Below, piece by piece: positions 35,131 to 46,926 of a stretch of 64,000 nucleotides of DNA. A model generated the notes under the pieces. The model was not told where the DNA came from. It made no database searches and worked only from the letters and a program-made list of their open reading frames with translations. Each line of letters starts with the position of its first letter. Position 1 is the first letter of the stretch. The DNA comes from Chrysaora quinquecirrha (Eukaryota; Cnidaria; Scyphozoa; Semaeostomeae; Pelagiidae), in the NCBI GenBank assembly GCA_014526335.1, contig JACTAT010000061.1, forward strand, positions 3,242,082 through 3,306,081. Direction: 5' to 3'. Made by a program: the position numbers and the translations under genes.

Positions 35131-37187
35131 TCAAGGCTCTTCACCTTGGATCTCTGCCATATCTTCCTTTCGGTTATCCATAACGTGTTTGTGCATGTCA
35201 CGTTTTGAGCTTCTTAGCAGATATAAGCCAGTAGATTCATTGAATTTAACGTCGATCGGATATATGAGTGCGTCCCAGTTTTCTACCCATGTTGAGCCAA
35301 TCTTGAGTTTGTAGTTATTGTTCTCAATATTTTCAAACTCTGCCAGGACAACAGATTTCGATTCGTGGTTTATTTGCATAACTTTCCCCACATATATGTC
35401 AGGCTTTGCAAGTGTGCTATTCGGTGTTAATAGTGCGACAATTTGGTCGAGACAAGGCACCTCCTCTTCATCATCATCTCTTCTACTATAATAGTTCCTG
35501 ATTCCAAGGAAATTTCCTGTTGTGTCTGACAGATGCTTCACAGCTGCTTCCACTTTCTTTGATGATTCATTGGTGTAGTACCGCAGCTGCTGCATGCGGG
35601 GTGAATGTCGCATAAGTCTGGCAAGGCACATCCCCATTTTCTCAGAGTCTCCACCGCTATTCAGAACAAAGTTGACACAGGCTTTACGAAGGTTTGCTGT
35701 TGTAAGACGTAAATCTGAGAAGGATTCAAATGCTCGAGTAAGATAGTTTGAAAATTGGCTTGAATCGGTAAATGGCGTTCCATCCATCTTAACAAAGACA
35801 AAATTGTGTTCATTTCCACATAGTAGTCGTGGGCGATGTTGATCAACGTATTCAATTATATAATGCACCAGGTAGTCAATTCCAGATATATCTACTGTCT
35901 GTGCTCCATAGGTGTTGTTTGTCTTGTACTTCCTGTAAGTAAGTTTTACTGTTCCATCTGCATGCAAATGAACAGTGTTCATGTTTGCCCCATCTGTGTT
36001 GGCTGCCTTTGATTTTCTTTCATCTGATAAACATAAGTACACATAATCGAGATTTCTTCCTGGGTTGCAACTTGTGAAGAGCAGCAAGATTAAAAAATTT
36101 CCATGAAGTCGTGCCTTTTCAATTTTACTACCACTGAAACTGTTTAGTTCTTCTTTAACATTTTTCAAAACCGTCAGCACCTCTGACCAGTAAAAGTTTT
36201 TTTGTCGTTGACGTGGGTCTGGTTCTTTCATTCTTTTTTCCCTTTCGTACAAGGTTAGTGCTTGACTCTGTAGATTTCAAGTCTGTTCACTGCAGGTATG
36301 TCGCTATAGTCTTTATGGGTTTGCCTTCCACTCACAAAATATTTACAGCCATAAAGGATTGCTTGAATGTACATTGCTTGAGTTCCTTTGCAAACCTTCC
36401 TCTCAGTTTGACAATATTCAATAAACTCCTCAACCAGTCCAATATCACAGCATTTTTCAAAATTTGGATCCAACCCCCTTTCCCTCTTTATAAAGTAAAA
36501 ATATAGAGTTAGTCTTTCTAGAACCTTGCTTATAGTGGATTGTGATAAATTTGCAGTGCTGCGTTGCGAATTGAACTCTCTTGTCCAGAAAGTCTGAAAC
36601 ATTCGAATTTCTTTACTGAAAGTTTCATCTTGCGCATCGTCAGTCGTTGATCGTCTTGACTGGCTTGTTGTGTCTTGATGGGCTTGAATTACGGTTGAAA
36701 CATCGTGGATGTTAGTTGGCTGCAGAATATGAGTCACCGCTGAAGGATGTTCTGCCAAGTACTCATTAAAAGTTCGGGTAAGGAGAACTTCATCGATAAT
36801 AGTCTGCTCGTCCGCTTCTTCATTTTCGTTTAATTTGTCTGCTTCTGCATTGACACCATGGGCCATACCTTGGTCGATGATTTCTGTTTGACGTTTATCT
36901 GCACCACTGCAGGCATCCATAGTATTATTCTTTAAAAAGTTGTCCGCGGTTTCATAGGGGATGAAGTAGTATCCACCCAGAATGGTACCGATTCTTTCTT
37001 TTAACTCAGCAATTTCAGGAGATTTGCAGTCGATTTTGAGTGGATGAATGCCTCCTCTTTTCACTTTTGTTTTGTAAGTAGATTTGTTCATCTGAGCGAA
37101 GTATCGCTGTCTAAGTTCTTCCAAAGAAACGTATGTGATACCGTTGAGGTTGATTTGCAGTAATTCCAGTCGTTTGAAGACATTTTG
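35131..37187 (-). pseudogene. Crypton/KIAA1958-like tyrosine recombinase, frameshifted
   Basis: Two collinear open blocks make one protein of about 680 residues. The first (37,187-36,255) starts after an acceptor (TTTTAG) with QNVFKRLELL and has no ATG near its start, so an upstream exon is expected. Its end is a helical core-binding domain (STISKVLERLTLYFYF, YIQAILYGCKYFVSGR). The second block (36,252-35,131) is the catalytic domain. It shows the first Arg (NPGRNLDYVYL), a Lys hairpin (YRKYKTNN), a box-II-like TANLRKACVNF in which the usual His is not kept, and MRHSPR followed by a tyrosine pair at the nucleophile position. The two blocks are out of frame by one base near 36,262. This resembles Crypton-derived (DUF3504) proteins of animals. 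It is either a decayed transposon gene, a host gene with a sequencing error, or a recently broken domesticated copy. Confidence 0.72.
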
Positions 37188-37809
37188 CTAAAAGAAGATA
37201 GAATGTATTTCAGGCATCACGTTATAACACTTGTACATGGATTGATGTGAATAAAATTCAACTTTCCGCTTAATTTGGTTGGAGAAAATCATCGCGCAAA
37301 AAGAATGAAACTGTTACTGAATGAAAATATCATAACAGATAATAAGCTACTTTAAAGAACTAAAACCCTAACCCTAGAACTTGGCATGAACTATGTTGAA
37401 AATCGTCGGACTTAGTTCAGCTGAGCATGAACCTAGTTCAACAGCAAAACCTTACAGTAGACCTAAGTCATTTTCTCTTTTGAACGAAGATCCGTAGATT
37501 GTAAAGAAATATTTAATATGTCATATTTAGCGCGAATCGGTCATCATAGAATACCTTTTCTTATGCCGTGCGCATAAAAAGTAAACCTGAGCCTCTAAGT
37601 CCGTTTCTAATAAGACTACTAAAGAATTGCATATAAAACTATCAAAAACATTTCCTTATAAATTAATAGTTCTCAATCAAAAAAGTGACATATATAATAA
37701 TTTCTCAGATTAGAATATGGTTTCTTGATACTTTAAGTGTAATGAGAAAGGAACCATTCAACGAAATTTAGAGCGCGGGCTAATTAAAACAATACGAAAC
37801 AAATCGTAC
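37188..37809. other. Spacer before the satellite, nothing recognised
   Basis: AT-rich sequence, probably including the intron 5' of the recombinase-like exon. It contains two adjacent CCCTAA units near 37,365, too few to be telomeric. Confidence 0.4.
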
Positions 37810-40800
37810 CGTATTATGGCAGTCGATTGGCAGATCTTAGTCAGGTAAGCCTACATGACAAGCTGTTGTCTTGCCTTGTAGTAAGACTTTACTCACTACT
37901 CGCTCGCTTAGCCTCGAACTAACTAAATAAATACTTAATAACTAGCCTGCTACCGTTTGTAAGTGTAACTAATATGCCAACTAAGTAACTAACGAACTAA
38001 CGAACTTACTTACTATCCAACTAACTAGCTAACTAATGAACTAACTGACTTACGCAAGTAAGTTGAGCATGTTAACTAAGCAACGAACTGACGAAGTAGC
38101 TAACCATTTCATGCTGCCTACGTAAAGAAGGCCTCTACTTAGGTAGCAACTAACTGTAAACACTTGTGACCACACCCCACACCCAGCTGTAGAAATGCCT
38201 TCCACCTTTACCACTGTGAGCATCCTATGTAGCCCACTTTTAGCATTATATATAACCAACCGGGCCTAAGCTAAGTACTGTTCGTATAATTTCTCACTAA
38301 TCAACAAACGGCCTAACTAAGTAGTGCTACGTAGAGAAACGTCTATTTACGTAGCCTCGCTTCTACGATGCCGCAGACCTGTCTGTTTACTGTATACGGT
38401 GGACTGGTGACGAGGTGAACAAGCATTATTCTTTACGCACATGTAGACGTTTTTGGGCGCGCATTTCTCGGCACGTTGGTTTCTGCCAATTTCCTCTTGT
38501 TTTATGACTTGCTTTAAGGCTATTGTAGAACTAACATGTTGCCCCTTACTTCTAGGGCCGGAAAGGGAGCAACCGTGCTTATAAGGTGCCTGCTACACCA
38601 GGAGCGGCCGTATTATGGCAGTCGATTGGCAGATCTTAGTCAGGTAAGCCTACATGACAAGCTGTTGTCTTGCCTTGTAGTAAGACTTTACTCACTACTC
38701 GCTCGCTTAGCCTCGAACTAACTAAATAAATACTTAATAACTAGCCTGCTACCGTTTGTAAGTGTAACTAATATGCCAACTAAGTAACTAACGAACTAAC
38801 GAACTTACTTACTATCCAACTAACTAGCTAACTAATGAACTAACTGACTTACGCAAGTAAGTTGAGCATGTTAACTAAGCAACGAACTGACGAAGTAGCT
38901 AACCATTTCATGCTGCCTACGTAAAGAAGGCCTCTACTTAGGTAGCAACTAACTGTAAACACTTGTGACCACACCCCACACCCAGCTGTAGAAATGCCTT
39001 CCACCTTTACCACTGTGAGCATCCTATGTAGCCCACTTTTAGCATTATATATAACCAACCGGGCCTAAGCTAAGTACTGTTCGTATAATTTCTCACTAAT
39101 CAACAAACGGCCTAACTAAGTAGTGCTACGTAGAGAAACGTCTATTTACGTAGCCTCGCTTCTACGATGCCGCAGACCTGTCTGTTTACTGTATACGGTG
39201 GACTGGTGACGAGGTGAACAAGCATTATTCTTTACGCACATGTAGACGTTTTTGGGCGCGCATTTCTCGGCACGTTGGTTTCTGCCAATTTCCTCTTGTT
39301 TTATGACTTGCTTTAAGGCTATTGTAGAACTAACATGTTGCCCCTTACTTCTAGGGCCGGAAAGGGAGCAACCGTGCTTATAAGGTGCCTGCTACACCAG
39401 GAGCGGCCGTATTATGGCAGTCGATTGGCAGATCTTAGTCAGGTAAGCCTACATGACAAGCTGTTGTCTTGCCTTGTAGTAAGACTTTACTCACTACTCG
39501 CTCGCTTAGCCTCGAACTAACTAAATAAATACTTAATAACTAGCCTGCTACCGTTTGTAAGTGTAACTAATATGCCAACTAAGTAACTAACGAACTAACG
39601 AACTTACTTACTATCCAACTAACTAGCTAACTAATGAACTAACTGACTTACGCAAGTAAGTTGAGCATGTTAACTAAGCAACGAACTGACGAAGTAGCTA
39701 ACCATTTCATGCTGCCTACGTAAAGAAGGCCTCTACTTAGGTAGCAACTAACTGTAAACACTTGTGACCACACCCCACACCCAGCTGTAGAAATGCCTTC
39801 CACCTTTACCACTGTGAGCATCCTATGTAGCCCACTTTTAGCATTATATATAACCAACCGGGCCTAAGCTAAGTACTGTTCGTATAATTTCTCACTAATC
39901 AACAAACGGCCTAACTAAGTAGTGCTACGTAGAGAAACGTCTATTTACGTAGCCTCGCTTCTACGATGCCGCAGACCTGTCTGTTTACTGTATACGGTGG
40001 ACTGGTGACGAGGTGAACAAGCATTATTCTTTACGCACATGTAGACGTTTTTGGGCGCGCATTTCTCGGCACGTTGGTTTCTGCCAATTTCCTCTTGTTT
40101 TATGACTTGCTTTAAGGCTATTGTAGAACTAACATGTTGCCCCTTACTTCTAGGGCCGGAAAGGGAGCAACCGTGCTTATAAGGTGCCTGCTACACCAGG
40201 AGCGGCCGTATTATGGCAGTCGATTGGCAGATCTTAGTCAGGTAAGCCTACATGACAAGCTGTTGTCTTGCCTTGTAGTAAGACTTTACTCACTACTCGC
40301 TCGCTTAGCCTCGAACTAACTAAATAAATACTTAATAACTAGCCTGCTACCGTTTGTAAGTGTAACTAATATGCCAACTAAGTAACTAACGAACTAACGA
40401 ACTTACTTACTATCCAACTAACTAGCTAACTAATGAACTAACTGACTTACGCAAGTAAGTTGAGCATGTTAACTAAGCAACGAACTGACGAAGTAGCTAA
40501 CCATTTCATGCTGCCTACGTAAAGAAGGCCTCTACTTAGGTAGCAACTAACTGTAAACACTTGTGACCACACCCCACACCCAGCTGTAGAAATGCCTTCC
40601 ACCTTTACCACTGTGAGCATCCTATGTAGCCCACTTTTAGCATTATATATAACCAACCGGGCCTAAGCTAAGTACTGTTCGTATAATTTCTCACTAATCA
40701 ACAAACGGCCTAACTAAGTAGTGCTACGTAGAGAAACGTCTATTTACGTAGCCTCGCTTCTACGATGCCGCAGACCTGTCTGTTTACTGTATACGGTGGA

Positions 40801-42712
40801 CTGGTGACGAGGTGAACAAGCATTATTCTTTACGCACATGTAGACGTTTTGGGCGCGCATTTCTCGGCACGTTGGTTTCTGCCAATTTCCTCTTGTTTTA
40901 TGACTTGCTTTAAGGCTATTGTAGAACTAACATGTTGCCCCTTACTTCTAGGGCCGGAAAGGGAGCAACCGTGCTTATAAGGTGCCTGCTACACCAGGAG
41001 CGGCCGTATTATGGCAGTCGATTGGCAGATCTTAGTCAGGTAAGCCTACATGACAAGCTGTTGTCTTGCCTTGTAGTAAGACTTTACTCACTACTCGCTC
41101 GCTTAGCCTCGAACTAACTAAATAAATACTTAATAACTAGCCTGCTACCGTTTGTAAGTGTAACTAATATGCCAACTAAGTAACTAACGAACTAACGAAC
41201 TTACTTACTATCCAACTAACTAGCTAACTAATGAACTAACTGACTTACGCAAGTAAGTTGAGCATGTTAACTAAGCAACGAACTGACGAAGTAGCTAACC
41301 ATTTCATGCTGCCTACGTAAAGAAGGCCTCTACTTAGGTAGCAACTAACTGTAAACACTTGTGACCACACCCACACCCAGCTGTAGAAATGCCTTCCACC
41401 TTTACCACTGTGAGCATCCTATGTAGCCCACTTTTAGCATTATATATAACCAACCGGGCCTAAGCTAAGTACTGTTCGTATAATTTCTCACTAATCAACA
41501 AACGGCCTAACTAAGTAGTGCTACGTAGAGAAACGTCTATTTACGTAGCCTCGCTTCTACGATGCCGCAGACCTGTCTGTTTACTGTATACGGTGGACTG
41601 GTGACGAGGTGAACAAGCATTATTCTTTACGCACATGTAGACGTTTTGGGCGCGCATTTCTCGGCACGTTGGTTTCTGCCAATTTCCTCTTGTTTTATGA
41701 CTTGCTTTAAGGCTATTGTAGAACTAACATGTTGCCCCTTACTTCTAGGGCCGGAAAGGGAGCAACCGTGCTTATAAGGTGCCTGCTACACCAGGAGCGG
41801 CCGTATTATGGCAGTCGATTGGCAGATCTTAGTCAGGTAAGCCTACATGACAAGCTGTTGTCTTGCCTTGTAGTAAGACTTTACTCACTACTCGCTCGCT
41901 TAGCCTCGAACTAACTAAATAAATACTTAATAACTAGCCTGCTACCGTTTGTAAGTGTAACTAATATGCCAACTAAGTAACTAACGAACTAACGAACTTA
42001 CTTACTATCCAACTAACTAGCTAACTAATGAACTAACTGACTTACGCAAGTAAGTTGAGCATGTTAACTAAGCAACGAACTGACGAAGTAGCTAACCATT
42101 TCATGCTGCCTACGTAAAGAAGGCCTCTACTTAGGTAGCAACTAACTGTAAACACTTGTGACCACACCCCACACCCAGCTGTAGAAATGCCTTCCACCTT
42201 TACCACTGTGAGCATCCTATGTAGCCCACTTTTAGCATTATATATAACCAACCGGGCCTAAGCTAAGTACTGTTCGTATAATTTCTCACTAATCAACAAA
42301 CGGCCTAACTAAGTAGTGCTACGTAGAGAAACGTCTATTTACGTAGCCTCGCTTCTACGATGCCGCAGACCTGTCTGTTTACTGTATACGGTGGACTGGT
42401 GACGAGGTGAACAAGCATTATTCTTTACGCACATGTAGACGTTTTTGGGCGCGCATTTCTCGGCACGTTGGTTTCTGCCAATTTCCTCTTGTTTTATGAC
42501 TTGCTTTAAGGCTATTGTAGAACTAACATGTTGCCCCTTACTTCTAGGGCCGGAAAGGGAGCAACCGTGCTTATAAGGTGCCTGCTACACCAGGAGCGGC
42601 CGTATTATGGCAGTCGATTGGCAGATCTTAGTCAGGTAAGCCTACATGACAAGCTGTTGTCTTGCCTTGTAGTAAGACTTTACTCACTACTCGCTCGCTT
42701 AGCCTCGAACTA
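37810..42712. repeat. 799-bp satellite, six full copies plus a 112-bp partial
   Basis: Units beginning CGTATTATGGCAGTCGATTG start at 37,810, 38,609, 39,408, 40,207, 41,005, 41,802 and 42,601, giving periods of 799, 799, 799, 798, 797 and 799. Copies are almost identical and differ mainly by one-base indels in short runs (GACGTTTTTGGG versus GACGTTTTGGG; CACCCCACACCC versus CACCCACACCC). Each unit contains a diverged (AACT)n stretch of about 170 bp and a GC-richer part. Small open frames on both strands (61 and 69 codons) recur in the units but look like chance frames. Near-identity points to recent amplification or gene conversion. Confidence 0.98.
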
Positions 42713-42789
42713 TAACATAAATTAGCATAGATTATTGGTTAGTGTCCAGTCCTACTACAGTCATTGATTTTGTGGCTCTTAGACCTATC

Positions 42790-43917
42790 AATTTGGCTCA
42801 CCTTCCACATCTGCTGAACCGACGGCCAGCCAGTATTCAAAGCTTGAGAAGCAGAGTTTTGAACCTATTCGCTCGTTTCAAGATTGGGCAGAGGCTTGGG
42901 GTGTGTATGCTGCTGTCCTAGCTAGATCATGCAAGTCTAATGCCAGATCGGCTTGCCTATTTTGTCACCCTTTCAATGCCTCTCCCTTACCATGTTATCA
43001 AGATGGCTACAATATGATAAATCGTTTCAGCAAGTGGCTAAAAACAGGATGCCGTCTGGGCCAATATTGAACCCAGTCTTTGGCTCTCAACTATAACGCA
43101 GCAAACGTCATCGCGCAGAGATAACTCTGAAGGTTCTGCATGCAGATTGTGGAATTTCAGCTATTGCTATCATTCTCAATGTGCATTTAGGCATGTCTGT
43201 TTTAATTGTGCTAAAGATCACACCCTCGTCCGCGTGCCCTACGTCAAAGCAGAGTGAAGGCAAAGGCCGCAGATCACCTTCACCGAAGCGCAAATCAAAG
43301 GCAGCTTGACTAACCGTTGATGATAAACTCTTTTGTCAAATGTTTATATGAATGAAACTCGTTGTGTTTATATTGTCTTTCCTTCTGTGTCATTACCATC
43401 GCCATCGCTGGTTACCTCATTAATATTGCCTGTAGAATTTTATTTGCGTGTCTGTGCTCTTTCAGATACCCTTGGGTGCTCGATGGAATAGTTTTGGTTT
43501 TCTCTAGGTGTTAGAAAACAGTCACTTCGCTCTTCACCAACTGCATTTCGGTACCAAAAATACCGCACGTTTTTTGATGTCTATTTAGCTGAGGAGTTGT
43601 AACATGGCACCCTCTTTTTTTTTTTTTGGATCGTACAATGAAAACCTATGCCTGATTTACATATTAATCGTTTTGGGATAATACCAAAGTCAACCCTGGA
43701 AAATCTTATTACCGATTTGTCGTTTCCCAGTGGAATTAGCGTAAATGATTTTATTCCAGATGGGGAATCTACAGTGAGTTATGTTGGCATTCCTGAGCCG
43801 ATTGATGCTATTATGTCTTCGAGCTCGGCTTGCGTCATGGCTAAATTTGATTTGAAAAGAGTATATCGTCTCTTGCCCATAAAAACTAAGGAAAGGAATC
43901 TGCTGGGCGTGTTTTGA
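42790..43917 (+). mobile_element. DIRS-like (tyrosine-recombinase) retroelement remnant: gag and RT pieces
   Basis: Three coding fragments in different frames lie directly after the satellite. First, about 42,822-43,070, a gag-like piece (RSFQDWAEAWGVYAAVLA). Second, about 43,126-43,260, a Cys/His motif (CRLWNFSYCYHSQC then AFRHVCFNCAKDH), which matches the zinc-finger region of DIRS ORF1. Third, 43,648-43,917, the start of a reverse transcriptase (RFGIIPKSTLENL, ITDLSFPSGISVNDFI, AKFDLKRVYRLLP) of the type seen in DIRS elements. Frames are interrupted and no recombinase or RNase H follows, so the copy is dead. Confidence 0.72.
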
Positions 43918-44184
43918 AAAGAGCAGTTTTACGTGGATTTAGCTTTGCTGTTTAGAGTTAGGTCCGCCCCTAGAACATTTTCGCATTTTTGCTGACTTTT
44001 TGCAATAGATCTTTGGGACAAATATTCCGGATTGCCATATTCAACATTACAGTTCATAGCGTGTCGTGTTTTTTTTTTCCAGTTCATAAAATAAAAACGG
44101 TTATCTTTGTCAACGAAACATTCGTTGGCCGGTCAATGACCACTTGTAAATTGTAGTGACCAGCAGGTCTCAGTTAATCAAATG

Positions 44185-44525
44185 CAATGCAAGCACAGCA
44201 GTGCTACAAAATTCTCTTGCAAGCACAACAGGGCTGTAAGATGTTCTTGCAGGCTCAGCAGAGCTGCAATGGGATGCAAGCACAGCAGTGCTACAAACTT
44301 TGTCGTGCAAGCACAGCAGTGCTTCCTATTTCTCGTGCAAGCACAGCAGTGCTGTTAGGATGTTCTTGTAAGCTCAGCAAGGCTGCAATGGGATGCAAGC
44401 ACAGCAGTGCTAAAAACTGTTCGTGCAAGCACAACAGTGCTACGAATTTCTCTTGCAAGCACAGCAGTGCTGTTAGGATGTTCTTGTAAGCTCAGCAAGG
44501 CTGCAATGAGATGCAAGCACAGCAG
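44185..44525. repeat. Minisatellite of GCAAGCACAGCAGTGCT units
   Basis: About ten units of 33-36 bp share (G)CAAGCACAGCAGTGCTA and alternate with a related GTAAGCTCAGCAAGGCTGCA unit, giving a higher-order repeat of roughly 110-120 bp. Each unit contains a short inverted repeat (AGCAC...GTGCT). Confidence 0.85.
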
Positions 44526-44715
44526 TATCGTAGTACTAAATCTGCGATCAATCATCTAAACGTGAAAATATCGCTACAAGATAAATGTAAGGTTTCTTTC
44601 CTATTTTGCGTTCGGTTTGTCGTCTTTGCTTTCAAGACTCATGATAGGTTGTTGTGGGGGAAACATTTCATCTTCGTCAGTTTAGAAGGTATAGACTTAG
44701 ATTCATGTTTTATGG

Positions 44716-45004
44716 CGGGAATTTTGCAATTCTTTACACAATAACCTATCGCAAATGTTATAATGAATGCTAATTTTCTTTGAAGATATTTTTCAGGTGC
44801 AGAAGACGCCGAACCATGGTGCAATCCGCCAACCGTCCTCGATGATTTTTGACCCTACATGATACGATATGTTACATGGTCTTATATGAGGGGGCATTTG
44901 TTCTTTCAATAATTGATAAATCTTGTATTGCATAAATCATAGTAAAGCTTTCTTGTGGTTTTTTTTATTTGCGTGCATCTTGGCTAGGAGTGCTCAACTA
45001 TTAA
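44716..45004. repeat. 289-bp direct repeat, copy A
   Basis: Begins CGGGAATTTTGCAATTC and ends TGCTCAACTATTAA. It is essentially identical to 45,325-45,613. The 320-bp spacer between the copies contains a TATA-box-like AGTATAAAAGGGCAAGGC and T-rich runs. The arrangement could be the terminal repeats of a retroelement, or a local duplication. Confidence 0.92.
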
Positions 45005-45324
45005 ATAGAGATAAGACTTGTTTTATCGAAGTTAATAGTAATACGGGAAGTTTGCATGGTGCTCTCAGGGGACGTAGCTTTGGGAGGTTTCATACATGGA
45101 TTTCACATGTGAGCGAGGCTGGTCAAAGTATAAAAGGGCAAGGCTTGAGTTATTGGGCCTTGCATTTTCTCGCGACGTGGTGGCAGAAAGAATTTCTTTT
45201 TCCCACCCTCCCTTTTTTTATTTCTTTTTTTTTCTCTCTTTATTCCCTGGTGACATGAAATACTTTTTCACTGGGATGGGTTTTTTTTGTTGTAAGTCTA
45301 GTGCTTACAGCCTGTGCTGTGGTT

Positions 45325-45613
45325 CGGGAATTTTGCAATTCTTTACACAATAACCTATCGCAAATGTTATAATGAATGCTAATTTTCTTTGAAGATATTT
45401 TTCAGGTGCAGAAGACGCCGAACCATGGTGCAATCCGCCAACCGTCCTCGATGATTTTTGACCCTACATGATACGATATGTTACATGGTCTTATATGAGG
45501 GGGCATTTGTTCTTTCAATAATTGATAAATCTTGTATTGCATAAATCATAGTAAAGCTTTCTTGTGGTTTTTTTTATTTGCGTGCATCTTGGCTAGGAGT
45601 GCTCAACTATTAA
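45325..45613. repeat. 289-bp direct repeat, copy B
   Basis: Second copy of the repeat at 44,716-45,004, same orientation and length, no difference seen by eye. Its right edge overlaps the last codons of the minus-strand open frame at 45,610-46,029. Confidence 0.92.
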
Positions 45614-46029
45614 GACTTATTGTTGGCAAATTTCAGAGGAACGATCATAGATCCACAAGGGTGCAGTTTCGATAACGACTCATCAGGAAGAGAATCTACT
45701 GGGTCCAAAGTTCTTTCTTTATTCATTTTCAGCAATTCTTCAGCAAATTGCAAGGAAATACAGGACGTTGACAAGTCACTGACAATAGGCATTGAAAATG
45801 CACGATGAGCTGCAACAACGGGAACCGTTAATATGTCATCAGGGACTGATGTTGAAATGACGTTGCGCTCATGGTTTCCATCAAGAGAAGTAGAGGGCGT
45901 AACTTCCTTGTTAGATTTTTCCAATTTGAACAAAAATGACTTTAGTTTGTCGACAATTTCCATGAGACTTCGAAGTGAACTTGAAAACTTCTTAAGTGTG
46001 TCTTCTGAGTGAATGTTAGTAGAACACAT
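45610..46029 (-). CDS. Unrecognised protein fragment beside the assembly gap, 139 aa or longer
   Basis: A minus-strand frame from an ATG at 46,029 to a stop at 45,610 may continue into the gap. The N-terminal part looks helical (DTLKKFSSSLRSLMEIVDKL, KSFLFKLEKSNKE). A polar linker follows, then SLQFAEELLKMNKERTLDP. I do not recognise it. It lies in transposon-rich DNA next to a direct repeat, so it may belong to a mobile element. Confidence 0.35.
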   Translation of the reverse strand: MCSTNIHSEDTLKKFSSSLRSLMEIVDKLKSFLFKLEKSNKEVTPSTSLDGNHERNVISTSVPDDILTVPVVAAHRAFSMPIVSDLSTSCISLQFAEELLKMNKERTLDPVDSLPDESLSKLHPCGSMIVPLKFANNKS

Positions 46030-46037
46030 AGTATCGT

Positions 46038-46926
46038 NNNNNNNNNNNNNNNNNNNNNNNNNNNNNNNNNNNNNNNNNNNNNNNNNNNNNNNNNNNNNNN
46101 NNNNNNNNNNNNNNNNNNNNNNNNNNNNNNNNNNNNNNNNNNNNNNNNNNNNNNNNNNNNNNNNNNNNNNNNNNNNNNNNNNNNNNNNNNNNNNNNNNNN
46201 NNNNNNNNNNNNNNNNNNNNNNNNNNNNNNNNNNNNNNNNNNNNNNNNNNNNNNNNNNNNNNNNNNNNNNNNNNNNNNNNNNNNNNNNNNNNNNNNNNNN
46301 NNNNNNNNNNNNNNNNNNNNNNNNNNNNNNNNNNNNNNNNNNNNNNNNNNNNNNNNNNNNNNNNNNNNNNNNNNNNNNNNNNNNNNNNNNNNNNNNNNNN
46401 NNNNNNNNNNNNNNNNNNNNNNNNNNNNNNNNNNNNNNNNNNNNNNNNNNNNNNNNNNNNNNNNNNNNNNNNNNNNNNNNNNNNNNNNNNNNNNNNNNNN
46501 NNNNNNNNNNNNNNNNNNNNNNNNNNNNNNNNNNNNNNNNNNNNNNNNNNNNNNNNNNNNNNNNNNNNNNNNNNNNNNNNNNNNNNNNNNNNNNNNNNNN
46601 NNNNNNNNNNNNNNNNNNNNNNNNNNNNNNNNNNNNNNNNNNNNNNNNNNNNNNNNNNNNNNNNNNNNNNNNNNNNNNNNNNNNNNNNNNNNNNNNNNNN
46701 NNNNNNNNNNNNNNNNNNNNNNNNNNNNNNNNNNNNNNNNNNNNNNNNNNNNNNNNNNNNNNNNNNNNNNNNNNNNNNNNNNNNNNNNNNNNNNNNNNNN
46801 NNNNNNNNNNNNNNNNNNNNNNNNNNNNNNNNNNNNNNNNNNNNNNNNNNNNNNNNNNNNNNNNNNNNNNNNNNNNNNNNNNNNNNNNNNNNNNNNNNNN
46901 NNNNNNNNNNNNNNNNNNNNNNNNNN
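46038..46926. other. Assembly gap (889 N)
   Basis: Run of undetermined bases. It stops directly at the left arm of the foldback structure, where assembly would be expected to fail. Confidence 1.

Noticed and set aside
37360..37380. Telomere-like CCCTAACCCTA near POT1
   Set aside because: Only two units, surrounded by ordinary AT-rich DNA. A similar TTAGGGTTAG at 20.49 kb shows it arises by chance. The long TTAG arrays lack the GG of the animal telomere repeat, so the region is not called telomeric.
38050..42725. Recurrent 61- and 69-codon frames in the satellite
   Set aside because: They recur only because the DNA is repeated. Two units with one-base indels show no sign of selection on the frame, and no known motif is present.
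44185..44525. CRISPR-like array of regularly spaced repeats
   Set aside because: The spacers are themselves repeats, and the context is a eukaryotic minisatellite with no cas genes.
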